Below, piece after piece: positions 48,598 through 59,252 of a stretch of 64,000 nt of DNA. How positions within the stretch are numbered: the first letter of the stretch is position 1; each line of letters opens with the position of its first letter. Below the pieces are notes generated by a model that worked only from the letters and a program-made list of their open reading frames with translations, made no database searches and was not told where the DNA came from. Position numbers and translations under genes: made by a program. This stretch comes from Podarcis raffonei (taxonomy: Eukaryota; Chordata; Lepidosauria; Squamata; Lacertidae): positions 11,034,001-11,098,000 of the forward strand of contig NC_070603.1 of NCBI RefSeq assembly GCF_027172205.1, written 5' to 3'.

Positions 48598-48807
48598 CAG
48601 CATACGCTTCAGGTTACATATGCTTCAGGTTACAGACTCCGCTAACCCAGAAATAGTACCTTGGGTTAAGAACTTTGCTTCAGGATGAGAACAGAAATCG
48701 TGCTCTGGCGGCGCGGCGGCAGCAGGAGGCCCCATTAGCTAAAATGGCATTTCAGGTTAAGAACGGACCTCCAGAACAAATTAAGTACTTAATCCGAGGT
48801 TCCACTG
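48598..48807 (-). mobile_element. Tigger-like MITE with damaged left terminus
   Basis: Reverse-oriented copy. The right terminus (gaggttccactg) is intact, but the left end reads cagcatacgcttc and has lost the gtggtacct part. It lies at the edge of the L1 remnant. Confidence 0.8.
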
Positions 48808-49054
48808 TATCTGCTTTCTGAGCTACAGAACTCTCTGCGCTGCTTCGCTTTCTGCCCTGGTGACAGAGTTGGAGTCATTCCCTCCTATCAATGTGTGGGT
48901 CCTATATGTAACTGTGGGTACATGTGCATCAAGCACACACAGGTCATTCAGATCTTACACACCTGGGGCCATTATAAGCAGGTTCCACCTGAATAAAGGC
49001 TCTGCATGCGTGTCTAGGAAAGGGGTGGAGATCTCAGAACTCTTCTCAGGCCAC

Positions 49055-49700
49055 AAGTCCACTCTCTGCGCCACTCATGGCCACGGCTTTGCACCGCAGA
49101 TGTTTTGGCCTGGCTGGAATGTGTCCTTGATCTCTGATGGTGCCTTTTGCTTGTCCAGGTGGAAGATAGAGAGAGTTGTTTGAGTGTGTATGTACAAACT
49201 AGCCTACTGTAAAGTAAAGGTAAAGGGACTCCTCACCATTAGGTCTAGTCGTGACCGACTCTGGGGTTGCAGCGCTCATCTCGCTTTATTGGCGGAGGGA
49301 GCCGGCGTACAGCTTCTGGGTCATGTGGCCAGCATGACTAAGCCGCTTCTGGCGAACCAGAGCAGCGCATGGAAACGCCGTTTACCTTCCTGCTGGAGTG
49401 GTACCTATTTATCTACTTGCACTTTGATGTGCTTTCGAACTGCTAGTTTGGCAGGAGCAGGGACTGAGCAATGGGAGCTCACCCCGTCGTGGGGATTCGA
49501 ACCGCCGACCTTCTGATTGGCAAGTCCTAGGCTCTGTGGTTTAACCCACAGTGCCACCGGTGTACAAAGGTAAAAATTACATTCACAGCCCCACCTACTT
49601 TTGCTTCTGGCTTCGCCTACTGTTCTGGAATGATGTGGCCCCTGAAAGGCTTCACAGAAGAAAATGTGGCCCTCGGTATTGTCTCTCCAGGGTCTCAAGC
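49055..49700 (-). mobile_element. hAT-like element interrupted by a SINE
   Basis: Contains ggctggaatgtgtccttgatc and the ctagcctactgt...acaaaggtaaaaatt segment, split by the SINE at 49211-49560. Confidence 0.6.
49211..49560 (-). mobile_element. Sauria-type SINE inserted into a hAT-like element
   Basis: Near full-length minus-strand copy. The interrupted host repeat reads ctagcctactgt on the left and tgtacaaaggtaaaaatt on the right, continuous in other copies of that repeat. Confidence 0.87.
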
Positions 49701-49747
49701 CAGGAGAGGTTTTCCCCATCACTTATAACCAGACCCTGCTAACACGA

Positions 49748-49860
49748 CTCTGGTTGTTGCTGGACACTCTCCAATTCCCATCAGCCTCAGCTGTCATGTG
49801 CAATGGTCAGAGATGATGGGAGTTGTAGTTCAGCAGCATTTGGAAGGACCTGCAGACATT
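49748..49860. mobile_element. Foldback repeat
   Basis: caattcccatcagcctcagc and gatgggagttgtagttcagc are inverted partners around ggtcagagatg; same family as at 51.4 kb. Further degraded copies lie near 13-150, 9610-9740 and 32722-32830. Confidence 0.6.
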
Positions 49861-50032
49861 GGGGATTGAGTCTGGCAGCTCAGACATGCAAAGCATGGGT
49901 TTACGACAGAGCCATGGGGCCTATTTCCAAACGCCTGGTGTGGCTGGTACACCACCCTCTGAGAAGTGGGAAGGGAAGTCTTGCCCCAATCTTTGGTTGG
50001 GCCAGAGATGAGCTTGTTTAGAATGGAGGAAC

Positions 50033-50245
50033 CTTGCTTAGCCTGAGGGCCACATTCTGTCCTGGGTAAAGCTGTGGGCCATGATCAGCCAGAAGCAAAA
50101 ATGGGCAGAGCAAGTAGTGCAACTCGTCTTTTTACCAGCTGATTTTCAGCCATGCAAAAGCCAGAGGTTTCAACATACACCCACACCCCTCTGTCTTCCT
50201 TCCAGGCAAGTGAGAGGCATGATCGCAGTTCAGTAACACATTCCA
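50033..50245 (+). mobile_element. hAT-like element, partial
   Basis: Contains gcctgagggccacattctgtcc, cagccatgcaaaagccagagg and gtgagaggcatgatcgcag; related to the copies at 37.8 and 56.5 kb. Confidence 0.58.
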
Positions 50246-50321
50246 GCCAGGCAGAAATACATGGCTTGTGAAGCAGAGGCGTGTGCCCTGGGGGCTTGGG
50301 GAGAGGGATAGTAGACTGGGG

Positions 50322-50572
50322 AGAGCCAGTGTGGTGTAGTGGTTAAGAGCGGTGGACTCGTAATCTGGTGAACCAGCTTCGCTTCCCTGCTCCTCCACAT
50401 GCAGCTGCTGGGTGACCTTGGGCTAGTCACACTTCTTTGAAGTCTCTCAGCCCCACTCACCTCACAGAGTGTTTGTTGTGGGAGAGGAAGGGAAATGAGC
50501 CGCTTTGAGACTCCTTAGGGTAGTGATAAAGCGGGATATCAAATCCAAACTCTTCTTCTTCTTCTTGAGAGT
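50322..50572 (+). mobile_element. tRNA-derived SINE with (CTT)n tail
   Basis: The head gagccagtgtggtgtagtgg has an A box; the B box is degenerate (gcttcgcttcc). The body (ccgctttgagactcctt) and cttcttcttctt tail are typical of a common squamate SINE. A reversed partial copy is at 22286-22420. Confidence 0.8.
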
Positions 50573-50579
50573 TGGAGAA

Positions 50580-51430
50580 AGAGACTTGTAGGGCTACATC
50601 TGAACCTTAGAAGACCAAAGCTTCCTCACACCGGGTTTAATCCAACCCTTAAAAAACCAACCCTAATGTAGGGAACAACCAGCACATTGTGTGATAATGA
50701 ATGCCACAAGTCAACAAGAACTAAGAACCACCTTACTGAGTCTAGCCTCACGTTGTTGTCAAAAGATTCTGGTAGACACATAACACAAATGCTCATCCCC
50801 TGTTGTTTGGGCCCAGGATCTGGCGTTCAGAGGTATTCTACATCTGCATTTGGTGATTCCATTTTGCACCCATAATGCTGGCAGTTTTTGCGTCCTCCAT
50901 CGCCTCTTCGTTTTCCTAACTTGCCAGATTACTTATTCTTGGGATGGGGAATTTGGGAATTTGTAGTTTAGAAATCCCGCTGAGGCCTTGCTCATTTTAA
51001 TACATTTTCTCTCCCCCATCACCAACGTTGGCCTCAGAAGACTTGAGGTGTCTCAGGAGCTCTGGGTATGGGGTTCCCCCCCCTTCTTCTTATGCAACAT
51101 CCCAGCAGAGGATCGGAAATTGCAGGGCCAATCTCTGTCGAAATGCGCACGGGAAAAGCAAAGGGCGAGAGGCAATAGCAGACCACAGAGAGAGGTTCCG
51201 GGGTGGGGTGGGCGGGAGGAAGAGAGCAGAGCAGTTTCAGATCCTTGGGGCCTCCCACAATAACAGTACTTTGCCTATGAGCGCATCACACACCATAAAT
51301 GTCCCCAGGGAGAAGGAGCGCACCACAGTTACATTGGAGAGCATGGCCAGAGGGATGGATGGCTCAAATCAATGGAGGGTGGGGGCATCACAAATGCAAC
51401 ACACACACATACAAAGGCTACTGGGCTTGA
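50580..51430. other. Intergenic stretch, no gene recognised
   Basis: No repeat or exon could be assigned. The 138-codon frame at 51028 has no recognisable domain and no splice context. Confidence 0.45.
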
Positions 51431-51440
51431 AGACTCCAGC

Positions 51441-51579
51441 CTAGTGGTTCTCAACCTGTAGGTCCCCAGATGTTCTTGGACTACAACTCCCATCATCCCT
51501 GAGCTCTGGCCTTGCTAGCTAGGGGTGATGGGAGTTGTAGTTCAACAACATCTGTGGACCCACAGGTTGAGAAAGGCTG
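51441..51579. mobile_element. Foldback repeat (ACTACAACTCCCATCA family)
   Basis: The two halves are near-perfect inverted copies: tggttctcaacctgtaggtc with its counterpart cccacaggttgagaaaggc, and ggactacaactcccatcatc with gatgggagttgtagttc. Non-autonomous, hAT-like. Confidence 0.75.
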
Positions 51580-51594
51580 CGAGTCTGGCCTGAG

Positions 51595-51790
51595 ATGTGT
51601 AGTGGACCAGCACAGATGTCTTTTCCATTGTGCTTTCATGAAGATTTGTGCTTACGATGGTGCTGGGGTGGCTACCGTTGACCCCACTTCCGATACTGTT
51701 TACACCTGCAAAAGTTTTGGGGCGAGCGTACTGCTTCACTTCCAATCAGTGCAATCCCATGACATCCCCCTGAAATCTTGGAACTTTTAA
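51595..51790 (+). repeat. Unassigned dispersed repeat, copy 2
   Basis: Contains gatactgtttacacctgcaaaagttttgggg, tactgcttcacttccaatcag and catgacatccccctgaaatc (pieces), parallel to 54530-54620. Confidence 0.6.
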
Positions 51791-52314
51791 CAATGAGAGA
51801 TTCATTCTACTCCATATTTCTAAATTTCTTTTTACCTCAAGCCAAAAATTTTTCATAGTTATTTTTAAATAGGTTTATATTTCTTGATGTTAACCAAATC
51901 TTGGAACTTTTCATACCACAAATATTCTTGGCAGTGGGGAGGGAGGGGTTGGAAGAGCAATATTTCAGATAACAAATGCTTTGAAAAAGATGCCCAAATC
52001 CCTGCACTCCAATCACATGAGTAGACTGTGGTTTTTAATAGTTCTGCCTAATCCCTCTCCCTCCTGCTGTTGGCAAGGAAATGGATTTTTTTAAAGCCTT
52101 ACATAGCATAAGGTGCATTAGCCAGATGGGCGAGGTGGAAATAATGAAATTATCATTAAATTATTATTAGCTGATTGCAGTCACATGGTGCGATTTTACT
52201 ATAGTGCAATTGGTGGTCCCAAACTAGGCTAAATTTCTGTTTTTGACTGACTGACTCCAGCTACGAAAGCTGAAGCTGCTGAACACTCCCTTGAGCTGGG
52301 ATATTGTTTAGGGC

Positions 52315-52445
52315 AGGCTTCCTCAACCTCAGCCCTCCAGATGTTTTGAGGGTTCCCATCACCCCTGACCACTGGTCCTGCTAGCCAGGGATCATGGGAG
52401 TTGTAGGCCAAAAACATCTGGAGGGCCGAGGTTGAGGAAGCTGCT
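52315..52445. mobile_element. Foldback repeat, nearly perfect hairpin
   Basis: caggcttcctcaacctcagccctcc pairs with ggagggccgaggttgaggaagctg; the loop contains ctgaccactggtcctgctagcc. Confidence 0.75.
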
Positions 52446-52654
52446 GCTATGTATACTTTTTTTGTATCTTTATTTTCAGTTACTATGATTTATATGGAGA
52501 TTGTTCAGTTGGGTTGTGTACTTTCTGGTGTGTTTTATTTCATAGTTCATGACTACTTTTGCTATGTTTGTAATTATGTAAATCTTTTCGCATTGTAAGC
52601 CGCCTTGAGCATGGTTTTAACTATGGAAATGCGGCCTACAAATAAGATGTTGAT

Positions 52655-53640
52655 TATTGCCCCGCTTTCGTTGTGCTATAGTGCATGGGCGCTCCTCCAA
52701 ATGGCAGTACAGTGGTGCCTCGCAAGACGAAATTAATTCGTTCCGCAAGTTTTTTCTTCTTGCGAGTTTTTCATCTTGCGAAGCACGGTTTCCCATAGGA
52801 ATGCATTGAAAATCAATCAATGCGTTCCTATGGAAACCGCCTTCAGACCAGGTCCGGGGACAGTCTGTCCCCCGACCTCTTCTGAAGGCTGGGGGGGGGA
52901 CAAGGGCTTTTCTTCCCACCGCCAGCCTTCAGAAGGCTGTTCTGAAGGCTGGCGGTGGGAAGAAAAGCCCTTCTCCCCACCTCCCACCCCACAAGCTCCG
53001 GGGACAGGAGGGCTTTCCTCCCGACTGCCAGCATTTTAAAAGCCCCCAGGACAGCGGAGATTTCTCCGCTGTCCCGGGGGCTTTTAAAATGCTGGCGGGC
53101 GGCAGCGCAGCATTCGCTGCCGCCCGCCAGCAGTTTCAGATCGCCCCGGGACAGCGGAGAAGTCTCCGCTGTCCCGGGGGCTTTTAAAATGCTGGCGGGC
53201 GGCAGCGCAGCGTTCGCTGCCGCCCGCCAGCATTTTCAGATCGCCCGGGACAGCGGAGAAGTCTCCGCTGTCCCGGGAAGGCAGGCGGGGGGAGCAAAGA
53301 CTTTTGCCCCCCGCCGGCCTTCAGAAGAGGTCCAGGACCTCTTCTGAAGGCCGGCGGAGATTTCCCTATGGGCTTTCTTCTTGCGAAGCAAGCCCATAGG
53401 GAAATTCATTTTGCGAAGCACCTCCAAAACGGAAAACTCTTTCGTCTTGCGAGTTTTTCGTTTTGCGAGGCGTTCGTCTTGTGAGGCACCACTGTAATGT
53501 GGTAACACTGGAAAATCATCACCTGACATCTAATAAAGGAGAAGGATTTGTAGGCGGTCCAGGATGACTCCACTGATGATGAACTATTATTGTGTCAGCA
53601 GCTATTTTCTACTCTGTTCTGATTGGCAATGGCTCTCCAG
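52655..53640 (+). repeat. Unassigned dispersed repeat, copy 3, split by the palindromic MITE
   Basis: Left piece ccccgctttcgttgtgctatag ends at the MITE (52710). The right piece atgtggtaacactggaaaatcatc from 53497 matches ttgtagcattggggaatcatc at 54700. Confidence 0.58.
52710..53494 (+). mobile_element. 785-bp palindromic MITE with stacked internal hairpins
   Basis: Termini CAGTGGTGCCTCGCAAGACG and cttgtgaggcaccactg are inverted and flanked by TA. The interior is very GC-rich, with a roughly 100-bp unit repeated in tandem (starts near 53050, 53150 and 53249). Each unit contains self-complementary arms gacagcggaga...tctccgctgtc and, between units, ggcgggcggcagcg...cgctgccgcccgcc. No coding capacity is evident. 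Confidence 0.85.
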
Positions 53641-53929
53641 AATCTCAGGAAGAGGAAGGACTTCACCATCACCTGCTGCTGCTGCTGTTGTCGTTTCTCA
53701 ACTTGAGATTCCAGCAGTTGAACTTGAAATTTTCTGCATGTAAAGCACATGCTCCGTGTTCTTCAGCCTTGAGCCCATCAGCAGCACTCATCCTAGCCAA
53801 TGGGCAAGGATTATAGGAGTTGTTGTAATCCAACAGCATCCGGTGGGCTACATCATGCAACACTGCTCTGGACTACCTCCCCTCCCCAAACTTATTTTCA
53901 TGGAGCTTCTCTCACAGCCCCTCCCTGGA

Positions 53930-54790
53930 CCTATTTTTTTTACTGTGCATTCATGATGATTTGTTCTCATGATGCTATTGGAGCAGTCACATGCAATCTG
54001 TCAGGCTTCAGGGAATCAGCTTCCTCCCCCGTGGCAGTAGATAAGCAGAACAAAGGAAAAGGAGTCTTCTTACCAGTTAGAAACTTTAATAATCACAGTG
54101 AGAGAACAAAGAAGAACATCTCCTAGAAACGGCGGTGCTCCCAATTAAGGATTACACTCCCTTCCGTCCCTATTAATCTACGTCACTTCTACATCTTGTA
54201 ATCTGAGCTTGTACCCTCTGTGCTTTCTGTTCTGCCACTTTCTGAGATCTCTGTGATTTTGGAGAAGGGGTGTGAATGCTGTCCAGAGACTGTGAATCTG
54301 TTAACCCTCTCTCTTCCAGTGTTTCTTCTTTCAGCTGTTCCCCATCCAGTATTTCCCAGCTTCTTCCTTCTGAACTATGTCCCTCTGCAAACCGCTGTTC
54401 CAGACCTATACTGTCCTCCTGCTCCTGGGAAGATTCATGATCCGGAGCGGGGGAGGGGGAGGGGAGGCTCCCACCATTCCTCCTCAGTGCAGCCCTCCTC
54501 AGCATGGTCCCTGACACAATCTTGCTTTCAATACAGTTTGTGCCTGTAAACGTTTTGGGGATGTCACACTGTTTCACTTGCAATCCGTGTATATCCCATA
54601 GCTTCCTGCTGAAATCCCATCACTTTTTCTATCACAAACGCTCTGGTTTATTTTTGTCCCGCTTTTGTTGCACTATAGCCCCCCTTGGACAGCACTAACG
54701 TTGTAGCATTGGGGAATCATCACAGAGCAAACTAAAGCAGAACAAATCTATGGCCGATGCACTATTATTGTATCAAGAACATGTTGCAGA
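53930..54790 (+). repeat. Unassigned dispersed repeat, copy 4, split by a solo LTR
   Basis: Longest copy: tgatgatttgttctcatgatg before the LTR, then gtttgtgcctgtaaacgttttgg, cccgcttttgttgcactatag and attattgtatcaagaacatg after it. Confidence 0.6.
53999..54516 (-). mobile_element. Solo LTR, 518 bp, with perfect 5-bp target duplication
   Basis: The unit starts tgtcagg and ends cctgaca, so its termini are short inverted repeats. It is flanked on both sides by CAATC (53994-53998 and 54517-54521). Read on the minus strand it has LTR-like composition with a promoter/polyadenylation region near the distal end. No internal region accompanies it. It splits an older dispersed repeat (53930-54770). Five-base duplications suit Gypsy- or ERV-type LTR elements. 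It is a fossil copy, fairly young judging by the exact duplication. Confidence 0.82.
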
Positions 54791-55138
54791 ATACAGCCAC
54801 AATTAAAAAAAAAACCAGTCTGGAGGGGCCCTCAAAGGCCTGGTTTAACAGTCATTCTTTCTTCCCAGAGAATGCTGGGAGTATTGAAGTTGTTGGCAAT
54901 CTCTAACCAAAAATGCGCAGAAAACTTTGACTCCCAGGACCCTTTGGAGGCTAAGACCGGTGGTTGTTGGTACAATGGTTGCCAAAACAGCAAAATGTCC
55001 TGTGGCAGGGCTCTAAGGATAGCCTTGGGAATTTTATTGCGGTGGAATTAATGTTTGTGAGCCAGCACTCACGGAAGCTTTTTATGCCACAATATTCAAA
55101 GACTTCAAAGGGCCACAGGAATCTTTTCATAGAATTGT

Positions 55139-55253
55139 GTTGTTGTTTAGTCGTTTAGTCGTGTCGACTCTTCGTGACCCCATGGACCAGAGCACGCCAG
55201 GCACTCCTGTCTTCCATTGCCTCCCGCAGTTCGGTCAAACTCATGTTAGTAGC
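55139..55253 (-). mobile_element. Very short BovB 3' fragment
   Basis: Only about 115 bases of the BovB end are present. The 12-base duplication tcatagaattgt (55127-55138 and 55254-55265) shows it was inserted as such a short, 5'-truncated copy, into the tail of a tRNA-Lys-type SINE. Confidence 0.88.
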
Positions 55254-55412
55254 TCATAGAATTGTAGAATCGTTGAATTGTAGAGTTGGAAGGGACCGCA
55301 AGAGTCATCAGCGCCTGCAATGCCGGAATCTTTCTTCCCATGTGGGGCTCAAACCCCCAACCCTGAGATTAAAGAGTCTCGTGCTCTCCTGACTGAGCTG
55401 TCCAGAAGTCCT
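55254..55412 (-). mobile_element. tRNA-Lys-derived SINE with CR1-type tail
   Basis: On the minus strand the head reads CAGCTCAGTCAGGAGAGCACGAGACTCTTTAATCTCAGGGTT in pieces that match tRNA-Lys (anticodon region CTCTTAA with one extra T). The 3' end, ttccaactctacaattc, has the CR1-like repeat attctatga-type end. It is split at the tail by the short BovB at 55139. A 3'-end-only copy lies at 4270-4350. Confidence 0.78.
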
Positions 55413-55499
55413 TTATAATGAAGGCTCAATTTTTTTTTTCTTACAACAGACTACATAGCTATTCCTCTGCGATTTGTCACAATAGTAACATGAAAGTTG

Positions 55500-56345
55500 T
55501 GGCTATGCCCCCATAGATAAGCCAGTCTGCCAGCTCCATTCGGTACACCAGCTGAGACCCTACCAGCCCACACACTGTCTCGCCAGAGTGGTTCATGGAC
55601 TGGTTATCTCCTGCTTGGATTACTGCAACACGCTCTACATAGGGCTACCTTTGAAGGTGACTCGGAAACTACAGTGGTACCTCTGGTTACGTACTTAATT
55701 CGTTCCGGAGGTCCGCTCTTAACCTGAAACTGTTCTTAACCTGAAGCACCACTTTAGCTAATGGGGCCTCCCGCTGCTGCCACGCTGCCGCCGCACGATT
55801 TCTGTTCTCATCCTGAAGCAAAGTTCTTAACCCGAGGTACTATTTCTGGGTTAGCGGAGTCTGTAACCTGAAGCGTATGTAACCCGAGGTACCACTGTAC
55901 ATCTAATCCAGAATGGCTGCCAGACAATAGAACACTGCTCCTAAAGGATCTTCACTGGCTCCCAGTACATTTCCGAACACAATTCAAAGTGTTTACAGCC
56001 TGAAACAGCTTTGGCCCTGTATACCTGAAGGAGCATCTCCACCCCCATTGTTCAGCTCGTACACTGAGATTCAGCTCCGAGGGCCTTCTGGCGGTTCCCT
56101 CACTGCGAGAAGTGAGGTTACAGGGAACCAGGCAGAGAGCCTTCTCGGTAGTGGCGCCCGCCCTCCCATCAGATGTCAAGCAGATAAACAACCATTTGAC
56201 TTTTAGAAGACATCTGAAGGCAGCCCTGTTCAGGGAGGATTTTAATGTTTGATGTTGTATTGTGTTTTAATTTGTTGGAAGCCATCCAGAGTGGCTGGGG
56301 GAACCCAGTCAGATAGGTGGCATAAAAATAAATAATGATGATGAT
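55500..56345 (+). mobile_element. L2 LINE 3' part, interrupted by a MITE
   Basis: L2 sequence from about 55500 runs to the ggcataaaaataaataatg tail, split by the MITE at 55672-55897. Confidence 0.87.
55672..55897 (+). mobile_element. Tigger-like MITE inside an L2 LINE
   Basis: Complete copy flanked by TA. L2 sequence reads ggtgactcggaaacta before it and catctaatccagaatgg after it, continuous once the MITE is set aside. Confidence 0.92.
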
Positions 56346-56459
56346 AATCTTCCATCTTGACAGTGGATGGGTTTAATGATAGCACTGTCATCTAGGCAAC
56401 CAGCTAGGGGCCACGTGTCAGAGCGGTGTGTAGGGATAGAGGGGAAAGCGGGGAGAGCA

Positions 56460-56665
56460 ATTAATGTGAATTTTACCTTTGTACAGTAGGCTACTTTCTA
56501 TGCATTGCCAGAGTTCAAGGACAATTCCAGCCAGGCAAAAACATGCAAAGTAAGACTGGTTGGAGGGTGTGGCCTGTGGAGAGTCCCAAGGGCCAGAGAG
56601 CTAGGACTAGAGGGCCACGTATGGCTCCCAGTTCTGAGGTTTCCCATCCCTGCTTTAGCACACAG
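56460..56665 (+). mobile_element. hAT-like element, partial
   Basis: Contains aattttacctttgtacagtagg, gagttcaaggacaattccag and ggctcccagttctgaggtttcc, the right half of the family. Confidence 0.6.
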
Positions 56666-57009
56666 GTTTTCTCAGTCCTCTCAAAGATGCTAGCCAGCTA
56701 GACAAAGCTCAAAGCCCCAATTCTGCCACTTAGCAAGCGGAAGTGAGCATAGCATGCGGCTGCCTAAGAGGTTTCTGCTGTCCCTGCGTGTGCCTTCCTT
56801 AGAGGAGCAATTTCAAATCCTTGGATGAGCAGGGAGTTCTGACACGGTCCCACTCTGTATATTATCTTTCTTGGCATATGCTTCCCCTCCCAGCTTCCTG
56901 CAGAAATATAGATAGGTTGGTAATCCACCAGGCTCTGGAGTGGGCAACAACATTTTGAAACAGTAGGTGCAATCCAGCAAAAGTTAGTCGTGGCTAAGTG
57001 TGGTTTTCG

Positions 57010-57270
57010 ACTAAGGTCCGGGAATCAGCAAGTTTTTACATGAGTAGAGTGTGTCCTTTTATTTAAAATGCACCTCTAGGTTATTTGTGGGGCCTGCCTG
57101 GTGTTTTTACATGAGTACAATGTGTGCTTTTATTTAAAATGCATCTTTGGGTTATTTGTGGGGCACAGGAATTTGTTCATTTCCCCCCCAAAATACAGTC
57201 TGGCCCCCCACAAGGTCTGAGGGACAGTGGACTGGCCCCCTGCTGAAAAAGTTTGCTGACCCCTGACTTA
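57010..57270 (-). mobile_element. hAT-type element, partial, with internal duplication
   Basis: The right end aaagtttgctgacccctg is intact and the left end missing. The segment tgtttttacatgagta ... gggttatttgtggggc occurs twice in tandem. Confidence 0.72.
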
Positions 57271-57704
57271 GAGGTTGGCCCCAGAGAGAGCCAAAATGCC
57301 TGACTCTCACTCCCATCCCCCCCTCCACCAAATTTTAATTTTTTCCTGGAATGAATGGGAATTCCCAAGCAGGCTACTAATTTGTACGATCTAGAAGAAG
57401 AATCCATTGGATTCATTTGAGGCTGGTTTGAAGGGCTGTGAGGGTGTGTGAAGAGCTGTCCTGCCCAAGTCCGGTTTGAAGATCCAGAAAGGAGAGGGGC
57501 CTTGAAACTGCCCGTCAACACCTGTGCACTCTTTTATTTACATCCAGCACACTTCCACCACTGCCATGGGGAACGATAGTGTGCATGGTGCTAGCCACAA
57601 ATTATATTCATCTTCTCATTTCTTAGATAATACTGGATCTCTCCCTAAACCAGCTTCAAACTGAATGGGGGAAAAGAACGACCTAACTGCATTTCAAGCT
57701 GGTA

Positions 57705-58166
57705 ATTTCACGGCCTAGGACCCTCGTACCTACGGGACCGCCTCTCCCGGTATGCCCCACGGAGAGCCTCAAGGTCCATAAATAGCAACACCCTAGTGGT
57801 CCCGGGCCCTAAGGAAGTTAGATTAGCCTCAACCAGAGCCAGGGCCTTTTCAACACTGGCTCCGGCCTGGTGGAACGCTCTGCCTCATGAGACCAGGGTC
57901 CTGCAGGATCTGATTTCTTTCCGCAGGGCCTGTAAGACAGAGTTGTTCCGCCTAGCCTTTGGCTTGGAGCCAATTTGATTCCCTCCCTCTCTTTCTATTT
58001 TCTTTTCCTTCTCCTCCTGTGATGAGGCTGCATTTTAATGTTTCAATATTTTAATTGTTGTATTTTAATCTTGTTTTTAAGTTGTATTCATTCAACTTGT
58101 TTTTATTATTGCTTGTTAGCCGCCCTGAGCCTGGCCTTGGCTGGGGAGGGCAGGGTATAAATAAAA

Positions 58167-58203
<37 letters not shown>
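57705..58203 (+). mobile_element. L2-like LINE 3' end with (ATT)n tail
   Basis: Reads ggaccgcctctcccggtatg ... gccgccctgagcctggcc and ends in (TTA)n to 58203. A different subfamily from the copy at 15.5 kb. Confidence 0.85.
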
Positions 58204-58208
<5 letters not shown>

Positions 58209-58651
58209 TACGCAGCCTTTGTGCTTGGGCAGCAGAGGGAGCAGCGGCAAAAGCCACCTGGCCACAGCCTTGCCCGCTACGGTGTGATATATTGTAGCTG
58301 GGGTTGTGTTTTTATGGATCAAAAGGGGAGAAGAGGACTGGGAACACAGGACTGTACATCTTCCATGTGCAAACACAGGGACAAATGTTGCAAAATTCAT
58401 TCTTTTGTTAATCAAGGGGAGTGGTACATTTCCACCCTTAACCACAGGAAATCTTATTCAACAGCTCCTCAGGCTTCTGATGAAATTTCGCCCACTTATT
58501 TTTAAGCACACTTTTGCAACCATAAGATCTATTAGCGTTTTTTTGGAGGGGGAAAAAGCGTGGTACAGTACTGAGATTCTCGGAAATCCAGTAGCCAAAG
58601 AAGCATTCCAGGGCTTTCTCGGTGTGCGGTTGCCTGGAATCACAGAATATA

Positions 58652-59252
58652 CAGTGGTACCTCGGGTTACAGATGCTTCAGGTTACAGACGCTTCAGGTT
58701 ACAGACTCTGCTAACCCAGAAATAGTACCTCGGGTTAAGAACTTTGCTTCAGGGTGAGAACAGAAAACGTGCGGCGGCAGTGGGAGGCCCCATTAGCTAA
58801 AGTGGTAAAAGGTAAAGGTAAAGGGACCCCTGACCATTAGGTCCAGTCGTGACCGACTCTGGGGTTGTGGCGTTCATCTCGCTTTACTGGCCGAGGGAGC
58901 AGGCATACAGCTTCCAGGTCATGTGGCCAGCATGACTAAGCCTCTTCTGGCGAACCAGAGCAGCGCACGGAAACGCCGTTTACCTTCCCACCAGAGTGGT
59001 ACCTATTTATCTACTTGCACTTTGACGTGCTTTCGAACTGCTAGGTTGGCAGGAGCAGGGACCGAGCAACGGGAGCTCACCCTGTTGCGGGGATTCGAAC
59101 CAGCGACCTTTTGATCGGCAAGCCCTAGGCTCTGTGGTTTAACCCACAGCGCCACCTGCGTCCCAGCTAAAGTGGTACCTCTGGTTAAGAACAGTTTCAG
59201 ATTAAGAACGGACCTCCAGAACGAATTAAGTTCTTAACCCGAGGTACCACTG
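58652..59252 (-). mobile_element. Tigger-like MITE interrupted by a SINE
   Basis: Termini at 58652 and 59252 belong to one copy, split by the SINE at 58808-59164. TA flanks are present. Confidence 0.92.
58808..59164 (-). mobile_element. Sauria-type SINE inserted into a Tigger-like MITE
   Basis: Full-length minus-strand copy. The 13-base duplication agctaaagtggta at 58795-58807 and 59165-59177 comes from the MITE interior, so the SINE is the younger insertion. Confidence 0.93.

Noticed and set aside
54173-54583. An open frame on the minus strand as a host protein
   Set aside because: It falls largely within the solo LTR at 53999-54516 and is treated as part of that fossil.
55340-55412. A functional tRNA-Lys gene
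   Set aside because: It has an extra base in the anticodon loop, lacks the intact acceptor end, and continues into a SINE body.
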